The notes below the pieces were generated by a model that was given only the letters and a program-made list of their open reading frames with translations, had not been told where the DNA came from and did no database searches. Shown here one piece after another: positions 62,597-64,000 of a stretch of 64,000 nt of DNA (position 1 is the stretch's first letter; every line of letters starts with the position of its first letter). The translations under genes were made by a program, and so were the position numbers. Source of the stretch: Martinezella dioscoreae (lineage in GTDB: Bacteria > Pseudomonadota > Alphaproteobacteria > Rhizobiales > Rhizobiaceae). Location: contig NZ_BLAJ01000012.1 in assembly GCF_009176305.1 (NCBI RefSeq), positions 1 to 64,000 on the forward strand. Direction: 5' to 3'.

Positions 62597-63031
62597 TCAC
62601 CAACCGCCGGGCCGGGACATAGCGCTTCGGTTGCCACATAAAGTTCCATCGGTCGCCCGGTCGTAATACGAATAGCAGTTGCCCGGATATCGCGGCGCGG
62701 GCGTGTAATATGATCCACCCCCGCAATTATTGTTGGCGCAAACTGCCACCGCAGTTCCAACCAGGGCGACGGCGACTAAAGCTGCAGCTGCCTGCCTCTG
62801 TTGGATGACCATTTGCTGACACTCAGGGATGCTTATCCGGCGCCGGTTTAGCTCGGTTAAGAGTTGTTGCTGAAACACAGGATCTTGTGTTTCGAGCACT
62901 GTCTTACATAGCGCTGCCTTGCTTACCGCCGCCGGCTTCTTGCTAAATTCTGCTTGGGTTGTGGTGCAACTCGCAAGCGCAATCGAAATCGCCACGGCGC
63001 TTACGCGTCGAGTCAGAAATTCTATTTTCAC
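62597..63031 (-). CDS. Small lipoprotein with hydrophobic middle
   Basis: 144 residues. GTG at 63031, preceded by GAGGGG, opens a lipoprotein signal with lipobox IALASC (Cys at about 21). After a mixed region there is a hydrophobic segment (ALVAVALVGTAVAVCA) and a Gly/Tyr/Cys-rich tail (CGGGSYYTPAPRYPGNC). Function unknown; the C-terminal part resembles small envelope proteins with glycine-zipper-like hydrophobic segments. Confidence 0.65.
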   Translation of the reverse strand: MKIEFLTRRVSAVAISIALASCTTTQAEFSKKPAAVSKAALCKTVLETQDPVFQQQLLTELNRRRISIPECQQMVIQQRQAAAALVAVALVGTAVAVCANNNCGGGSYYTPAPRYPGNCYSYYDRATDGTLCGNRSAMSRPGGW

Positions 63032-63265
63032 GGATAACCCCTCAGTTGCCCGAGGATACCATCGCATAATCTATTGCTACGTCAAATTGAATTTTAATAT
63101 ATCATTAACACAGCCTTTGGGAGTATGCGAAAGAGATGTTGAGGCTGGTTGGGCATCGCAAGGGAAGAATTTTATTGTGGCTGCATCGACTGTACTCGGG
63201 GCAGCCGGCAAGCACTACGACCGACGACATAGACAGACATCGTGCGGTTCAAGTTAGGGAAAGCA

Positions 63266-63610
63266 ATGGGAAAACCGACTATCGTCCTTGCTACAGCACT
63301 CTTGCTGGCCCCATTCATTGCGCATGCACAAAATACGCCCTGCAGCGGTCATAAGGGCGGCATCAACCATTGCCAGGGCAATACCTTCGTCTGCAACGAC
63401 GGACCTGTCAGCGGCAGTAAGAAATCCTGTCCAGCCTATACTGGAGGCCTCGGGATGGCGGCAGGTCTGATGGGATCGGGCTCAACCGAAATGGCGCCGA
63501 CGGAGACCGGCGACTGTTCCTGCGACAGCGGCGAATATTGCACCGGCCCTCGCGGCGGCCGCTTCTGCACGACCCATGAAGGAACGAAGAGCTATATGCG
63601 GCATGATTAG
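63266..63610 (+). CDS. Cys-rich secreted protein, 114 aa
   Basis: Signal peptide 1-21 (ends IAHAQ), then a domain with ten cysteines (CSGHKGGINHCQGNTFVCNDG, SKKSC, CSCDSGEYCTGPRGGRFC; shown in parts). ATG at 63266 follows AGGGA. The CxGxKGGxxHC and FVCNDGxxSxSKK patterns recur in small exported rhizobial proteins of unknown function. Its stop overlaps the stop of the truncated SRAP gene by four bases. Confidence 0.6.
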   Translation: MGKPTIVLATALLLAPFIAHAQNTPCSGHKGGINHCQGNTFVCNDGPVSGSKKSCPAYTGGLGMAAGLMGSGSTEMAPTETGDCSCDSGEYCTGPRGGRFCTTHEGTKSYMRHD

Positions 63611-63864
63611 TTCACTTCCTTGCCTTTGGCGCGCAGCTTATCGGCTCGCTTCGTGGCGGCGTCCAGCTGCGCCTTCTGAGACGACGGCAAGCCCCAGCGA
63701 ACCTTCGCCAGCTCTCGGCCGGCCGGCGTGTTCCGCACGATCGGCCCCATCTGATCCGAATAGAGATCCAGCTCCGGCTCAAGGTTGCCGATGTTGTCGA
63801 TCATCGCCCTGGTGAGCTGCCGAATGGCTTCCTGGTTCGTCGTCACATTATAAAGATTGCACAT
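63607..63864 (-). pseudogene. SRAP (SOS response-associated peptidase, YedK) N-terminal fragment
   Basis: 85 residues that begin MCNLYNVTTNQEAIRQLTRA, the SRAP N-terminus with catalytic Cys2, and continue to RWGLPSSQKAQ and ATKRADKLRAKGKEVN, then stop. Full members have about 220-260 residues and need later residues (Asn, Glu and His of the active site). The gene therefore lacks its C-terminal two thirds, apparently cut where the Cys-rich gene joins. SRAP shields abasic sites by a thiazolidine cross-link; this copy is probably non-functional. Start ATG 63864 has GGGGGAAAG upstream. Confidence 0.75.
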
Positions 63865-63875
63865 GGTCTTTCCCC

Positions 63876-64000
63876 CTAATCCCGTGGGGGCGAGCGGACG
63901 ATGATCTTTGCCGAACCCTTTACGCCGCATTTTTTGCAAACAAGCTTGCCGGCGGCGTCAGAAATCAAGGCTTCCTTTCCCGCCGATTTCTCAAGTCGCT
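63876..64000 (-). CDS. Partial gene at right edge, zinc-ribbon C-terminus
   Basis: Reading leftward from the edge, an open frame ends at 63876. The visible part has about 40 residues: RLEKSAGKEALISDAAGKLV, then CKKCG and VKGSAKIIVRSPPRD. CxxCG suggests half of a zinc ribbon. The start lies outside the window. It ends 11 bases before the truncated SRAP gene on the same strand, so the two were probably an operon. Function unknown. Confidence 0.45.
   Translation of the reverse strand, partial: RLEKSAGKEALISDAAGKLVCKKCGVKGSAKIIVRSPPRD

Noticed and set aside
1-64000. tRNA, rRNA, prophage, toxin-antitoxin or defence loci
   Set aside because: No tRNA-like cloverleaf, integrase, restriction, abortive-infection or toxin motifs were seen when reading the window; only SRP RNA is a clear RNA gene.

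Overview
The window is a stretch of high-GC chromosome from an alphaproteobacterium, most likely Rhizobium or a close relative in the Rhizobiaceae. The evidence is gene content typical of that family: Irr beside fabA-fabB-fabI, membrane-anchored cytochrome CycM, small SRP RNA next to dnaX, rimP-nusA-ylxR/L7Ae-infB-rbfA-truB-rpsO-pnp, DUF982, and dense rhizobial palindromic repeats. Most of it is ordinary housekeeping chromosome. I found no CRISPR array, prophage, tRNA gene or recognisable defence island.

Layout. 0.3-5.6 kb: a small orphan gene, a leftward two-component system, a pseudouridine synthase, a phosphoribosyltransferase and a long-form SAICAR synthetase. 5.9-10.2 kb: an outer-membrane efflux lipoprotein, a secreted SH3b protein with a WDR-rich tail, and three tiny leftward genes. 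10.4-16.5 kb: a class A PBP and dnaK-dnaJ behind an RpoH-like promoter. 16.5-23.3 kb: an APH(3'')-type kinase, recF, a MoeB-like enzyme, an acetyltransferase, a MurA paralogue with Asp at the usual Cys position, a hydroxyacid dehydrogenase and an SH3b protein. 23.4-26.7 kb: a CadD-like transporter, an IS110 insertion with a structured upstream region, a PfkB-family sugar/nucleoside kinase, and a terminator-ended candidate RNA. 26.7-31.4 kb: an AEC transporter, a patatin, cycM, kdsB and pheA.

31.5-35.7 kb is accessory: two VOC proteins, a cluster of palindromes, a small protein, a WYL regulator with an inverted-repeat candidate operator, nudC and a HIT protein. 35.7-42.8 kb holds ffs, dnaX and ybaB, then an interposed Lrp/hydrolase/LysE/MOSC block, then recR and a lytic transglycosylase whose signal-peptide region contains an in-frame palindromic element. 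43-54.8 kb is the translation/RNA-decay supercluster: rimP, nusA, ylxR-L7Ae, infB, rbfA, truB, rpsO and pnp, interrupted by a split YcxB-like gene and an alpha/beta hydrolase. 55-60.1 kb: an RsmC-like methyltransferase, GNAT, and fabA-fabB-fabI divergent from irr. 60.1-64 kb: a TRIC-like channel, a DUF218 protein, small secreted proteins, a truncated SRAP gene and a partial zinc-ribbon gene at the edge.

The observations most worth following are the IS110 5' region (a possible bridge RNA), the palindrome inserted in frame into a transglycosylase leader, the unidentified structured RNA before the AEC gene, the chromosomal StrA-like kinase and the Asp-type MurA paralogue. All functions are assigned by reading motifs and family resemblance; no database search was run.
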